Assembly: GCA_035711865.1 (NCBI GenBank)
Contig: DASTBT010000029.1
Coordinates: 1-16,287, forward strand
Reading direction: 5' to 3'
DNA from: JAOUEA01 sp035711865
Lineage (GTDB): Bacteria; Actinomycetota; UBA4738; HRBIN12
DNA length: 16,287 bases
Made by a program: the position numbers and the translations under genes. Under the pieces are notes generated by a model. That model was given only the letters and a program-made list of their open reading frames with translations. It was not told the DNA's origin and searched no databases. Below, piece after piece: positions 7,723-14,331 of the stretch; the stretch's first letter is position 1; the number at the start of each line of letters is the position of its first letter.

Positions 7723-9136
7723 GGCGGCGGGTCACCAGGCGGCTCCCGTTGCCGAGACCGACGCGCTGGTCGTGTTCGGTATCACCGGCGACCTCGCGAA
7801 GAAGATGACGTTCGTCTCCCTCTACCGGCTCGAACGCCGGAAGGAGCTCCGGTGCCGGATCGTGGGCGTGGCGATCGACGACCTGACCGACGACCAGCTT
7901 CGTGCACATGCGAAGGCCTCGATCGAGCACGCGGGAGAGCCGGTCGACAAACACGTCTTCGAGCGGCTCGCCGCGCGCCTCACCTACGTTTCGGGTGACT
8001 ACGACGATCCGGCGACCTACACCAAGCTGGGCGGGCATCTCGGCGAGGCGGGCCACTCGACCTATTACCTCGAGATTCCGCCCTCGCTGTTCGGACGGGT
8101 CGTGCAGGGCTTGCACGACGCCGGGCTCACCGCGTCCGCCCGCATCGTGATCGAGAAGCCGTTCGGGCACGATCTCACCTCGGCTCGGGAGCTGAACGCG
8201 ACCCTGCTCTCGCTGGTCGACGAGTCGCAGATCTATCGGATCGATCACTTCTCGGGCAAGGAGCCCGTGCTCGACATCTTGTTCCTGCGGTTCGCGAACG
8301 CGGTCTTCGAGCCGCTGTGGAACCGGAACTACGTCGCGTCGGTGCAGATCACGTTGGCCGAGGACTTCGGGGTCGAAGACCGCGGCCACTTCTACGATCC
8401 GGTCGGCGCGCTCCGCGACGTCGTCCAGAACCACCTGCTGCAGGTCCTCGCGCTGCTCGCGATGGAGCCGCCGGCGGGGCTCGATACCGAGCTGATGCGC
8501 GACAAGAAGGAAGACGTGTTCCGGGCGATCCCCGACCCCGATCCCGCCCGGTACGTGCGCGGGCAGTACGAGGGCTACCTCGACGTGCCCGGCGTGGCGC
8601 CCGGGTCCACGACCGAAACGTTCGCCGCCCTGGAGCTCCGCGTGGACAACTGGCGATGGGCGGGGGTGCCGTTCTTCATCCGAGCGGGCAAGTCGATGTC
8701 GGAGCGGGTCACCGAGGTCCGGGTGATCTTCCGCCGGGCCCCGATGTTCACCGACATGCCCCACGACGCCGCGGTCGGGCCGAACGAGCTGGTGATCCGG
8801 ATCGACCCCGATGGCGGCGCACGGCTGCAGGTGCACGCCAAGCGGCCGGGGAAACCGGCCGTCGACGGCGTGGCGCTGGAGCTGCTGTTCAGCGAGCAGC
8901 AATCGGGCGAGGTGCCGACGCCCTACGAACGGCTGCTCTCCGACGCGATGCGCGGAGAGACGCGATTGTTCACGAGGCAGGACTCCGTGGAGGAGACGTG
9001 GCGCATCGTGCAACCGTTGCTCGACTCGCCGCCGCCCGTGGTCCCGTACGCGCCGGCGTCGATGGGCCCGCCAGAGGCGGACGCGTTGCTTCGTGGCCAT
9101 CCCGGCTGGCGGACGCCGTGGTTGAGCCGCCCGTGA
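7715..9136 (+). CDS. zwf: Glucose-6-phosphate dehydrogenase, possibly NAD-preferring
   Basis: First enzyme of the oxidative pentose phosphate pathway: glucose-6-phosphate to 6-phosphogluconolactone. 473 residues. The Rossmann block GITGDLAKK is at 22-30, the EKPFG block follows, and the substrate motif RIDHFSGKE (175-183) contains His178 and Lys182 (usual form RIDHYLGKE). The catalytic base His240 is in QNHLLQ. The end of beta-2 reads VGVAIDD (51-57 region), where NADP-using members usually carry an Arg, here Ile54 followed by Asp55-Asp56. This suggests NAD+ use or dual specificity (inference). GTG 7715 is supported by AGGGAG 4 nt upstream. No opcA follows. The 8-bp overlap with ctaF implies co-transcription with the respiratory genes. 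Confidence 0.95.
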   Translation: MAEAAGHQAAPVAETDALVVFGITGDLAKKMTFVSLYRLERRKELRCRIVGVAIDDLTDDQLRAHAKASIEHAGEPVDKHVFERLAARLTYVSGDYDDPATYTKLGGHLGEAGHSTYYLEIPPSLFGRVVQGLHDAGLTASARIVIEKPFGHDLTSARELNATLLSLVDESQIYRIDHFSGKEPVLDILFLRFANAVFEPLWNRNYVASVQITLAEDFGVEDRGHFYDPVGALRDVVQNHLLQVLALLAMEPPAGLDTELMRDKKEDVFRAIPDPDPARYVRGQYEGYLDVPGVAPGSTTETFAALELRVDNWRWAGVPFFIRAGKSMSERVTEVRVIFRRAPMFTDMPHDAAVGPNELVIRIDPDGGARLQVHAKRPGKPAVDGVALELLFSEQQSGEVPTPYERLLSDAMRGETRLFTRQDSVEETWRIVQPLLDSPPPVVPYAPASMGPPEADALLRGHPGWRTPWLSRP

Positions 9137-9174
9137 TCCGTGCCGCTCCCCCCTCCGACCGACCGAAACGACGA

Positions 9175-9180
9175 AGGGAG
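9175..9180 (+). promoter_or_regulatory. Shine-Dalgarno site of gnd
   Basis: AGGGAG lies 8 nt before ATG 9189, in the 52-bp zwf-gnd gap, the only real gap in the ten-gene operon. I see no -10/-35 pair in the gap. Confidence 0.65.
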
Positions 9181-9188
9181 ACTCGACG

Positions 9189-10223
9189 ATGACCACGAAG
9201 ACGCCGATGCAGCTGGGCATGGTCGGGCTGGGACGGATGGGCGCCGGCCTCGTGCGACGGCTCATGGCCGACGGCCACCGGTGCGTCGGCTACGACGTGA
9301 GCGCCGATGCGGTCAAGGCCTTGGAAGCCGACGGCGCCACCGGGGCGACCTCGATCGGGGCGTTCGTGGCAGCTCTCGAGGCGCCTCGCGCGGTCTGGAT
9401 CATGGTGCCGGCGGGAGAGATCACCGACAGCACGATCCACGAGCTCGCCGAACATCTCGAGCCCGGCGACATGCTGATCGACGGCGGCAACACGTACTAC
9501 CGCGACGACCTGCGTCATGCCGCGGCGCTCAAGGAGAAAGGCGTCCACCACGTCGACTGCGGCACGAGCGGGGGTGTGTGGGGCTTCGACCGTGGATTCT
9601 GCCTGATGATCGGTGCCGAGGACGAGGTGTTCTCCCACCTCGAGCCGATCTTCGCGTCGATCGCCCCCGGCATCGACGCGGCACCTCGCACCCCCGGCCG
9701 CGATGGCGAGCCGACGATGGCCGAGCGTGGATACCTGCACTGCGGGCCAAACGGCGCCGGTCACTTCGTGAAGATGGTCCACAACGGCATCGAGTACGGC
9801 CTCATGGCCGCGTACGCCGAGGGCCTCAACGTGCTCGCCAACGCCGATGCTGGCTCCGTGGAGCGAACCGCCGATGCCGAGACGGCCCCGCTCGAGCACC
9901 CGGAGTACTACCGGTACGACATCGACCTTCCCGAGGTGGCCGAGGTCTGGCGTCGCGGCAGCGTGATCGCTTCGTGGTTGCTGGATCTCTCCGCGATCGC
10001 GCTGCACGAGTCCCCCGACCTCGCCGGGTTCGAGGGACGGGTGTCGGACTCGGGCGAGGGGCGCTGGACCGCGATCGCGGCGATCGAGGAAGGCGTTCCG
10101 GCCCCGGTCCTGAGCACCGCGCTCTACTCGAGGTTCGCCTCCCGAGATCTCGATGCCTTCGCCAACAAAATGCTCTCCGCGATGCGCAAGCAGTTCGGCG
10201 GCCACGACGAGAAGGCCTCGTGA
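9189..10223 (+). CDS. gnd: 6-phosphogluconate dehydrogenase, short (decarboxylating) form, probably NAD-dependent
   Basis: Oxidatively decarboxylates 6-phosphogluconate to ribulose-5-phosphate. 344 residues, the short homologue type rather than the ~470-residue E. coli Gnd. The dinucleotide motif GLGRMG is at 13-18. Beta-2 ends in Tyr35-Asp36 rather than the Asn-Arg-Thr of NADP enzymes; an Asp here normally binds the NAD ribose hydroxyls, so NAD+ is predicted. The substrate motif CGTSGG is at 124-129. The catalytic block GHFVKMVHNGIEYG has Lys195, Asn199 and Glu202, with the Lys-Glu spacing of 7 seen in the family. ATG 9189 has a strong AGGGAG site. The stop overlaps the pgl start (GTGA). Confidence 0.94.
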   Translation: MTTKTPMQLGMVGLGRMGAGLVRRLMADGHRCVGYDVSADAVKALEADGATGATSIGAFVAALEAPRAVWIMVPAGEITDSTIHELAEHLEPGDMLIDGGNTYYRDDLRHAAALKEKGVHHVDCGTSGGVWGFDRGFCLMIGAEDEVFSHLEPIFASIAPGIDAAPRTPGRDGEPTMAERGYLHCGPNGAGHFVKMVHNGIEYGLMAAYAEGLNVLANADAGSVERTADAETAPLEHPEYYRYDIDLPEVAEVWRRGSVIASWLLDLSAIALHESPDLAGFEGRVSDSGEGRWTAIAAIEEGVPAPVLSTALYSRFASRDLDAFANKMLSAMRKQFGGHDEKAS

Positions 10224-10879
10224 TCGACGTCGAGGTGCTCGCCGACGCCGACGCGGTCGCTTCGCGCGCCGCGGAGGAGGTCGCGGCTCGCGCTCGAGAT
10301 GCGGTCGCCGACCATGGGCGATTCACGTTCGCGGTGAGCGGCGGCCGGACCCCCTGGGAGATGTTCGCCGCCTTACGGAGCCACGACGTCCCGTGGGATC
10401 GGACGGCGATCTTCCAGGTGGACGAGCGCGTCGCTCCGGCCGGAGATCCGGATCGGAACCTCACCCACCTGATCGCGAGCCTCCCACCGGGCGGGCTTGC
10501 GGAGATCCATCCGATGCCGGTCGAGGAAGCCGATCTGGACGCCGCCGCAGCTACCTACGCGAGCTCCCTGCCCGAGCGCTTCGACCTGGTCCACCTCGGC
10601 CTCGGCCCCGACGGGCACACGGCCTCGCTCGTGCCCGGCGATCCCGTGCTCGAGGTGAAGGACCGAGCGGTGGCGCTCACCGAGCCCTACCAGGGACACC
10701 GCCGGATGACGCTGACCTACCCGGTGCTGGACCGGGCCGAGCGCGTCCTGTGGCTCGTCACCGGCGCGGAGAAGGTGGATCCTCTCGCGCGGCTCCGAGT
10801 GGGTGACACGTCGATCCCCGCGGGACGCGTTCGGGCCGGTGCCCAGCTCGTGCTCTGCGACCGACCTGCTGCGGGCTGA
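10220..10879 (+). CDS. pgl: 6-phosphogluconolactonase
   Basis: Hydrolyses 6-phosphogluconolactone made by Zwf, supplying Gnd. 219 residues, the usual length of the DevB/Pgl type. Motifs: SGGRTP (40-45), FQVDERV (65-71) and the signature GLGPDGHTASLVPG (127-140) with His133. GTG 10220 overlaps the gnd stop by 4 bp, with an AAGG site 4 nt upstream; the frame is open earlier, but only as a shadow of gnd. It is the last gene of the operon, and its stop lies 4 bp from the stop of convergent rpiA. With zwf and gnd it completes the oxidative branch in one unit. Confidence 0.94.
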   Translation: MIDVEVLADADAVASRAAEEVAARARDAVADHGRFTFAVSGGRTPWEMFAALRSHDVPWDRTAIFQVDERVAPAGDPDRNLTHLIASLPPGGLAEIHPMPVEEADLDAAAATYASSLPERFDLVHLGLGPDGHTASLVPGDPVLEVKDRAVALTEPYQGHRRMTLTYPVLDRAERVLWLVTGAEKVDPLARLRVGDTSIPAGRVRAGAQLVLCDRPAAG

Positions 10880-10883
10880 TGAG

Positions 10884-11555
10884 TCACGCTGGTGCCGGAC
10901 CGGGACGGATCTCGACATCGTCGCCCCGTCCGATCACGACCTCGCTCACCATCGACGGAGGGAAGAGCCCGTGGGCGACCAGGCCCGGCGTCGCGTCGAG
11001 GCGCGCCGCGAGGGCGGCAGGGTCCTCGACCGGCCCCTCGAGGTCGGCGATCACCCCCCCGTCGGGGCTGCGGGGGACGTCGCGCAACGTGGCCGAGCCG
11101 AGGTCGAGCAAGGTGGCCGCGAGCCCGAAGCTCATCAGCTCCAGCGGCACGGGACCGTGCACGCGATCGACCAGCTTCCCGGAGTCCACGATGATCACGA
11201 ACCGATCGGCCGAGGCGGCCACGCGCTTCTCGCGGGTGTGCGCCGCGCCGCCACCCTTGACCACCCACCCCGCCGCGTCGACCTGGTCGGCTCCGTCGAT
11301 CGCGATGTCGAGCCGGGCGAGGCTCTCTGGACCTTCGAAGGACTCGACCTGCAGGCCGACCTCTCGAGCTCGTCGTTCGGTCTCGGGCGAGGTGGCCACG
11401 CACCGAAGGTGCAACCCGCGTTCGGCCAGCGCCGGAAGCATGAACGCCACCGTCGATCCGGTGCCGAGCCCGACGCGCATGCCGTCGTCGACGAGCAGGG
11501 CCGAACGCCTTGCGGCGGCACGCTTCTCACGCTCCACATCGGCGGTCCCGGCCAC
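10884..11555 (-). CDS. rpiA: Ribose-5-phosphate isomerase A
   Basis: Interconverts ribulose-5-phosphate, the product of Gnd, and ribose-5-phosphate. 223 residues, the normal RpiA size. GLGTGST (29-35) binds phosphate. Catalytic Asp87 and Asp90 are in DGADQ, Lys100 in VKGGG and Glu109 in TREK; all four are offset by +6 from E. coli RpiA Asp81/Asp84/Lys94/Glu103. The residue after Asp90 is Gln where DGADE is usual. The GTG start at 11555 is chosen because an extended -10 (TGATAGCGT) ends 6 nt upstream, predicting a leaderless mRNA; GTG at codon 7 is an alternative. Transcribed toward pgl and divergently from glk. Confidence 0.94.
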   Translation of the reverse strand: MAGTADVEREKRAAARRSALLVDDGMRVGLGTGSTVAFMLPALAERGLHLRCVATSPETERRAREVGLQVESFEGPESLARLDIAIDGADQVDAAGWVVKGGGAAHTREKRVAASADRFVIIVDSGKLVDRVHGPVPLELMSFGLAATLLDLGSATLRDVPRSPDGGVIADLEGPVEDPAALAARLDATPGLVAHGLFPPSMVSEVVIGRGDDVEIRPGPAPA

Positions 11556-11561
11556 GCCGGG

Positions 11562-11570
11562 ACGCTATCA
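11562..11570 (-). promoter_or_regulatory. Candidate extended -10 promoter of rpiA
   Basis: Reading leftward, TGATAGCGT contains a TG extension and a TANNNT hexamer. It ends 6 nt before the GTG at 11555, so the transcript would begin at the start codon. No -35 is evident, as is common with extended -10 promoters. Confidence 0.45.
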
Positions 11571-11616
11571 CAGCCCTCCGTCGTGCCCGTGCTGGTCTCG
11601 GGGACGGGTGTGCGGC

Positions 11617-11622
11617 GATAAT
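11617..11622 (+). promoter_or_regulatory. Candidate -10 element upstream of glk
   Basis: GATAAT matches the -10 consensus at 5 of 6 positions. It lies 6 nt before a GTG at 11629 and 62 nt before the glk start. It either drives a leaderless leader ORF coupled to glk or gives glk a ~56-nt 5' UTR. No clear -35 was found. Confidence 0.45.
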
Positions 11623-11628
11623 CGAGCC

Positions 11629-11688
11629 GTGACGAGGATGCGGAGCCAGAACGCGAAGGGGCGAGGTCTCGAGCGGGTGTCGTCGTGA
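11629..11688 (+). CDS. Possible 19-codon leader ORF overlapping glk
   Basis: A short frame from GTG 11629 to TGA 11688, encoding a basic 19-residue peptide (VTRMRSQNAKGRGLERVSS). Its start lies exactly 6 nt after a GATAAT hexamer, and its stop overlaps the glk GTG as GTGA, the same junction type used throughout this window. This suggests a leaderless leader that couples translation to glk. Against it: the frame is open far upstream anyway because of high GC, the peptide matches nothing I know, and the region may be plain 5' UTR. Confidence 0.3.
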   Translation: MTRMRSQNAKGRGLERVSS

Positions 11689-12707
11689 CGGCCGGGCCGC
11701 TCACCGCCGGCGTCGACCTCGGCGGCACGAAGATCCAGACCGTCGTCGTGCGGGGCGACGAGGTCGTGGGCAGTGATCGCGTGCCCACGCCCGGAACGAA
11801 CGCCGACGACGTGATCGCGGCGATCGCCGGGACCATCAAGGCCGCGCTCGACGGATCCCTGCCCTCCGACCTCGGGGGCATCGGCATCGGCTCGCCCGGG
11901 GCGATCGACGTCTCGCGCGGGGTCGTGAGCCGGTCCCCCAACGTCTCCGGGTTCGAGCGTGAGGTGCCGCTCGGGCCCAAGGTGTCCGAGGCGCTGGGTG
12001 GCGTGGCGGTCAGGCTCGAGAACGACGTGCGGGTCGCGATGCTCGGTGAACACGAACGCGGAGCCGGGCGACCCTTCCGGAACGTGCTCGGGGTGTTCGT
12101 CGGCACCGGGGTCGGGGGCGGCCTCGTCCTCGACGGGAAGCTCCGTGACGGTCGGGGCGCGGCCGGAGAGATCGGACACACCTCCGTCACGCCGAGGGGG
12201 CGCCTGTGCTCGTGCGGCCGCCGGGGGCATCTCGAGGCGTACGCGGGCCGGGGGCGCATGGAGGCCCGCGCGAGGAAGCTGGTTCGCGAGGGCAAGCGGA
12301 CCGACCTGTTCGACATCATGAAGGCGAAGGGCAAGCCTCGGCTCTCGAGCGGGGTCATCGCCAAGGCCCTCAGCAAGCACGACCATATGGCCGAGTCGCT
12401 CGTCGACGACGCTGTCTGGGCGCTCGGCATCGCCCTGTCCTCGGCCCAGAACCTGCTCGACCTCGAGGCGATCATCGTTGGCGGGGGGCTCGGGGACCGG
12501 CTCGGGCAGCCGTTCGTCGACCGGATCGTCGAGGCCATGGCGCCGCAACTGTTCGTCCCGGAGCGGCCGCCCGCAGTCCTCATCACGGAGCTGGGCGATC
12601 TGTCCGGCGCCGTGGGGGCTGCGGTGCTGGCAGGTCGCTCGATCACGGCCCCTCGGGATCCGGCACGCGCGCCCGAGCCCTCGCACGAGCCCTCGCCTGC
12701 AGGCTGA
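11685..12707 (+). CDS. glk: ROK-family sugar kinase, probable glucokinase
   Basis: Phosphorylates a hexose, probably glucose, to the 6-phosphate that feeds Pgi and Zwf. 340 residues. The phosphate-binding DLGGTK is at 11-16, catalytic Asp114 is in ENDVRVA, and VGTGVGGG is the second phosphate loop. GEIGH (161-165) supplies the zinc-binding His165. The zinc motif CSCGRRGHLE has Cys175 and Cys177, but His182 where ROK proteins usually have a third Cys. A basic insert (about 190-220) follows. ROK members also include transcription factors, but no helix-turn-helix is present here, so a kinase is favoured; glucose as substrate is inferred from pathway neighbours. GTG 11685 overlaps a possible leader ORF. 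The Pro/Glu/Ser tail overlaps khtU. Confidence 0.87.
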   Translation: MTAGPLTAGVDLGGTKIQTVVVRGDEVVGSDRVPTPGTNADDVIAAIAGTIKAALDGSLPSDLGGIGIGSPGAIDVSRGVVSRSPNVSGFEREVPLGPKVSEALGGVAVRLENDVRVAMLGEHERGAGRPFRNVLGVFVGTGVGGGLVLDGKLRDGRGAAGEIGHTSVTPRGRLCSCGRRGHLEAYAGRGRMEARARKLVREGKRTDLFDIMKAKGKPRLSSGVIAKALSKHDHMAESLVDDAVWALGIALSSAQNLLDLEAIIVGGGLGDRLGQPFVDRIVEAMAPQLFVPERPPAVLITELGDLSGAVGAAVLAGRSITAPRDPARAPEPSHEPSPAG

Positions 12708-13842
12708 TCACGAGAGGATCGACCACGCGGGCGGCGACGGGCCCGGCCACCGCCAGGATCAGGACGTAGGCTCCCGCGAGCGCGCCGAGCTCGGGGTGCA
12801 CGGCGCTGGCGGTGCCGATCCCCGCGATCGCGATCGAGAACTCGCCGCGAGCGATCAACGCCACCCCCGCTCGGAATCGGCCACGGGTCCGGATGCCCTC
12901 GCGCCGGGCGCTCCACCAGCCGGTGAACACCTTGGTGGCGGCGGTGACGACGGCGATCGCCACGGCGACCCCGAGGATGGGCGGGATCGTCGCAGGATCG
13001 ATCGAGAGCCCGAAGAAGACGAAGAAGATCGCCGCGAAGAGGTCGCGCATGGGCTCGAGCAGGTCGTGAGCGCGATCGGCGGCGTCGCCGGAGAGCATCA
13101 GACCCACGATGAACGCGCCCACGGCAGCGGAGATGCCGACCTGCTCGGACAGGCCGGCGACGACGAACGTGATGCCGAGCACGGTGAGCACGAGCGTCTG
13201 ATCCGACCGGCTGAAGACCAGATCGCTGAGGATGTTCCCGTATCGATGGGCGACGAGGAGCAGCACGCTCACGGCGCCGAGCGCCAGCCCCAGCGTCAGC
13301 ACGCCGTTGACGGCCTCGACCCCGCTCACGAGCACGGCGATCAGCGAGAGGTAGCCCGCCATCACGAGGTCCTCGAACACGAGGATCGAGATCACGACCG
13401 ACGTCTCCCGGTTCGCGAGCCAGCGCATGTCGTCGAGCAGGCGGGCGACGATGCCCGACGACGAGATGTAGGTGATGCCGCCGAGGAAGACCGCGGGCAC
13501 CGGGCCCCATCCGAGCAGCAGGCCCGCGACGAAGCCGGGCGAGAAGTTGAGGGCGAGGTCGAGCACTCCTGCGGGCGCGTGTCGCCGGAGGCCGGCGGTG
13601 AGCTCCGATGACGTGTACTCGAGCCCGAGCATGAACAGCAGCAGGATCACCCCGATCTCGGCGCCGAGCTCGATGAACTCGCCGGCCGTGATCAGCGGCA
13701 CGATGCCGCCCCGGCCGAAGGCGAGGCCGGCCAGCAGGAAGAGCGGGGCCGCCGGCAGCTGCCACCGAGCCGCGATGCGCGCGAGCGCCGCGAGCCCCAC
13801 GATGACGATGCCGAGCTCCAAGAGGAACGCGGCCTCGACCAA
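12643..13842 (-). CDS. khtU: K+/H+ antiporter membrane subunit, KhtU-like (CPA2 family)
   Basis: Monovalent cation:proton antiporter of the KefB/KhtU group, 399 residues with about 12-13 helices and no C-terminal nucleotide-binding domain. Seen: GLEYTSSEL (73-81), the TYISSSGIV break (124-132), the ion-binding acidic pair Glu157-Asp158 in LVFEDLVMA, the FFGLSIDP block (276-283), and ARGEFS (331-336). These resemble Bacillus KhtU from memory. It starts at TTG 13842, three bases after the khtT stop, with an AGGCTG-like site, so it is probably translated after khtT. The C-terminal tail (382-399) holds five Ala-Arg repeats and overlaps the glk 3' end by 65 bp on the other strand. K+ as the ion is by homology. 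Confidence 0.88.
   Translation of the reverse strand: MVEAAFLLELGIVIVGLAALARIAARWQLPAAPLFLLAGLAFGRGGIVPLITAGEFIELGAEIGVILLLFMLGLEYTSSELTAGLRRHAPAGVLDLALNFSPGFVAGLLLGWGPVPAVFLGGITYISSSGIVARLLDDMRWLANRETSVVISILVFEDLVMAGYLSLIAVLVSGVEAVNGVLTLGLALGAVSVLLLVAHRYGNILSDLVFSRSDQTLVLTVLGITFVVAGLSEQVGISAAVGAFIVGLMLSGDAADRAHDLLEPMRDLFAAIFFVFFGLSIDPATIPPILGVAVAIAVVTAATKVFTGWWSARREGIRTRGRFRAGVALIARGEFSIAIAGIGTASAVHPELGALAGAYVLILAVAGPVAARVVDPLVISLQARARARARARVPDPEGP
12674..12697 (+). repeat. 12-bp tandem repeat in the glk/khtU overlap
   Basis: Two copies of a 12-mer, CGAGCCCTCGCA then CGAGCCCTCGCC, differing only in the last base. It encodes Glu-Pro-Ser repeats in glk and Ala-Arg repeats in khtU on the other strand. 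As the period is a multiple of three, copy change would keep both frames. Confidence 0.7.
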
Positions 13843-13845
13843 GCG

Positions 13846-14331
13846 TCAGCCTGCCCGCAGGATCACGACGAGGTCTTCGATGCCTCGTGGGGTGCCGACC
13901 ACGACGAGCGTGTCGCCCGCCTCCAGTCCTTGATCGGGCTCGGGAGCCGGGATCGCGTCGTCGCCCCGGACGACGGCCACGATGGAAACTCCCGTCCGGG
14001 TCCTGGCGCCGGTGTCGCCGATCGTCCGGCCGACGAACGGCGAGGACGCATCGATCGGGAGCCAGTCGAGGGCGAGGCCCTCGATGCGCTGGCGGAGCTT
14101 CCCGAGCTCCTCCACGACCCGCGACGAGCCGAGGAGCTCTCCGAGCGTGCGGGCATCTTCCTCGTCGAGCACGACCGACTCGCTCGCCGTGTCGGGATCG
14201 TTGCGGTCGTAGAGCACGAGGTCGATCCGGCCGCTCTGGTGCTGCAGCACGCCGAGCCGGATGCCCTTGTTCGTGACGAACTCGAACCGCACCCCGACGC
14301 CGGGGAGCGGCGTCTCGGACACGGTCGTCAC
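13846..14331 (-). CDS. khtT: Cation:proton antiporter regulatory subunit, KhtT-like (RCK_C/TrkA-C domain)
   Basis: Cytoplasmic regulator of the adjacent antiporter. 161 residues. The N-terminal KhtT domain begins TPLPGVGVRFEF, resembling Bacillus KhtT, and continues through LVLYDRNDPD and LDEEDARTLGELLG (55-68). The C-terminal RCK_C/TrkA-C domain (about 88-158) includes FVGRTIGD and GDTLVVVGT. In the Bacillus family this domain binds small ligands, c-di-AMP among them; ligand use here is unknown. GTG 14331 overlaps the prxQ stop (GTGA). The stop is 3 bp before the khtU TTG start. The order regulator-then-antiporter matches khtT-khtU, and the three minus-strand genes form one operon. Confidence 0.88.
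   Translation of the reverse strand: MTTVSETPLPGVGVRFEFVTNKGIRLGVLQHQSGRIDLVLYDRNDPDTASESVVLDEEDARTLGELLGSSRVVEELGKLRQRIEGLALDWLPIDASSPFVGRTIGDTGARTRTGVSIVAVVRGDDAIPAPEPDQGLEAGDTLVVVGTPRGIEDLVVILRAG

Noticed and set aside
9137..9188. An internal promoter in the zwf-gnd gap
   Set aside because: The 52 bp hold a strong ribosome site but no convincing -10 hexamer. The gap is better read as an internal operon spacer.
7700..9265. A 521-codon open frame antisense to all of zwf
   Set aside because: The translation is Arg/His/Asp-rich with no recognisable domain, and zwf on the other strand is certain. GC-rich DNA with strong third-position bias keeps the opposite frame open.
12674..12697. The short tandem repeat as a CRISPR or regulatory repeat array
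   Set aside because: Only two 12-bp copies, no spacers, and it lies within coding sequence on both strands.
11195..13765. An 856-codon minus-strand open frame across rpiA, glk and khtU
   Set aside because: It is Arg/Pro/Ser-rich and shadows three genes with intact catalytic motifs, including frames on both strands. No domain is visible.
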